Position numbers and translations under genes: made by a program. A DNA stretch of 13,877 nt from Methanomicrobiales archaeon (GTDB taxonomy: Archaea; Halobacteriota; Methanomicrobia; Methanomicrobiales; JACTUA01): positions 1 to 13,877 of the forward strand of contig JAJRCL010000078.1 in assembly GCA_028679035.1 (NCBI GenBank). The letters are read 5' to 3'. Every line of letters starts with the position of its first letter. Positions within the stretch are counted from its first letter, which is position 1. The notes beneath the pieces are model-generated. The model did not search any database and was not told the DNA's origin. It was given only the letters and a program-made list of their open reading frames with translations. This document shows positions 13,178 through 13,877 of this stretch, piece after piece.

Positions 13178-13644
13178 TGGCGATGGCAAAGACAGAGTAT
13201 TCACGAAAAGTGGAGGGAGAGGGGTTCGCACAGGCAAAGGCCAGTGAGATACCCGTTTCGCCCAAACATGCGATTGAAATCGCCGACTTCATCCGGCACA
13301 TGAATACCACGGACGCGATCGCGTACCTGGAAGAGGTCGTCGCGAAGAAGAAGGCGATCCCGTTCAAGCACTTCAACCGGAACGTCGCCCACAAAAAGAG
13401 CCTGGTGAAGTGGGGACCGGGCAGGTATCCGGTGAAAGCTTCACAGGCGTACATCAAGCTGCTCAAGTCCGTCGGAAAGAACGCCGAATACATAGGACTT
13501 GACACCGAGAAACTGGAGATCATCCACCTGACCGCCAACCGCGGACGGGGACATGATTCGTTTTTCCCACGGGCGATGGGAAGGGCAACACCCAAGCGGC
13601 GGGAAACGGTGAACCTCGAGGTTATTGTACAGGAGGCGCAGTAA
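13177..13644 (+). CDS. rpl22: Large ribosomal subunit protein uL22
   Basis: Exit-tunnel protein that contacts all domains of 23S rRNA. About 155 residues, with archaeal features KASEIPVSPKHAIEIADFIR (about 23-42), EVVAKKKAIPFKHFNRNVAH (about 53-72), and the C-terminal beta-hairpin HLTANRGRGHDSFFPRAMGR whose tip enters the tunnel. Three in-frame starts are possible: GTG 13174, ATG 13177 and ATG 13183. I chose 13177 because it overlaps the uS19 stop (TGATG), typical of coupled translation, but 13183 (MAKTEYS) fits relatives equally well. There is no strong independent ribosome-binding site. uS3 begins directly after its stop. Confidence 0.95.
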   Translation: MAMAKTEYSRKVEGEGFAQAKASEIPVSPKHAIEIADFIRHMNTTDAIAYLEEVVAKKKAIPFKHFNRNVAHKKSLVKWGPGRYPVKASQAYIKLLKSVGKNAEYIGLDTEKLEIIHLTANRGRGHDSFFPRAMGRATPKRRETVNLEVIVQEAQ

Positions 13645-13877
13645 ATGGCGGTTGAGAAGAGATTTGTATCGGAAGGGGTTCGCAAAGTCCGCGTGGAGCG
13701 CTACCTGTCCAAGGAGCTGAAACGGGCCGGTTTCGGCGGCATGGATATGGCCCGCACACCTCTGGGAACACAGGTCACGATCTTTGCAGAAAAGCCGGGC
13801 ATCGTGATCGGCAAAGGCGGGAAACTGGTGCGCCAGATCACCCTCAACCTTGCGAGCGATTACGCAGTGGAATCCCC
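13645..13877 (+). CDS. rps3: Small ribosomal subunit protein uS3, N-terminal part
   Basis: 30S head protein at the mRNA entry site. The window ends after about 77 codons. The visible part has the N-terminus AVEKRFVSEGVRKVRVERYL and a type II KH domain whose GIVIGKGG motif has the GKGG loop at residues 56-59. AGGAGG at 13631-13636 lies 8 nt before the ATG, which follows the uL22 stop with no gap. The remainder is beyond the right edge; the next genes of the archaeal cluster would be expected there. Confidence 0.96.
   Translation, partial: MAVEKRFVSEGVRKVRVERYLSKELKRAGFGGMDMARTPLGTQVTIFAEKPGIVIGKGGKLVRQITLNLASDYAVES

Noticed and set aside
1..13877. Defence system, CRISPR array, prophage or insertion sequence
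   Set aside because: No regularly spaced repeats, transposase, nuclease cluster or phage genes were found on either strand; gene content is conserved core metabolism and translation.

Overview
The window is ordinary housekeeping chromosome from a methanogenic archaeon. It carries F420-dependent methylene-tetrahydromethanopterin dehydrogenase (mtd), a Tfx-family regulator, a group II chaperonin, an archaeal-type leucyl-tRNA synthetase, archaeal ribosomal proteins in S10-cluster order, and AT-rich TATA boxes in a fairly GC-rich background. Protein style and the presence of DUF473- and DUF5611-like proteins suggest class Methanomicrobia, probably order Methanomicrobiales; the genus cannot be fixed by eye.

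Layout. 1-3672 (+): the C-terminal part of a PIN/ATPase/KH protein (PINA-like), then leuS 15 nt downstream. 3723-4046 (-): a small DUF5611-like protein, convergent with leuS and divergent from the next pair. 4098-5239 (+): a PAC2-type putative proteasome assembly chaperone ending in an HbYX-like tripeptide, coupled to a DUF473-family protein. 5396-5470 (+): tRNA-Arg(UCU) without an intron. 5477-5769: an intergenic region with several inverted and direct repeats, leading to the thermosome gene at 5770-7395 (+). 7569-8411 (-): mtd, divergent from a Tfx-family gene at 8540-8944 (+). 9148 to the right edge (+): a ribosomal operon opened by a SPOUT-superfamily RNA methyltransferase of MTH1 type, followed by uL3, uL4, uL23, uL2, uS19, uL22 and the start of uS3, with very short gaps or overlaps.

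How the genes relate. Most of the window serves protein synthesis and quality control: leucine charging, an arginine tRNA, ribosomal proteins with a probable rRNA-modifying enzyme, a folding chaperonin, and a putative 20S proteasome partner. The mtd/tfx pair belongs to energy metabolism, because Mtd is a step of the CO2-to-methane pathway and Tfx was described as a regulator of a formylmethanofuran dehydrogenase operon in Methanothermobacter.

I found no mobile element, CRISPR array, defence island or clearly new multi-gene system. The points worth a second look are regulatory or small: an inverted repeat around the mtd TATA box next to tfx, a cluster of symmetric elements upstream of the thermosome, an HbYX-like tail on the PAC2 protein, uncharacterised DUF473 and DUF5611 neighbours, and an overlapping 12-codon ORF at the start of the ribosomal operon.
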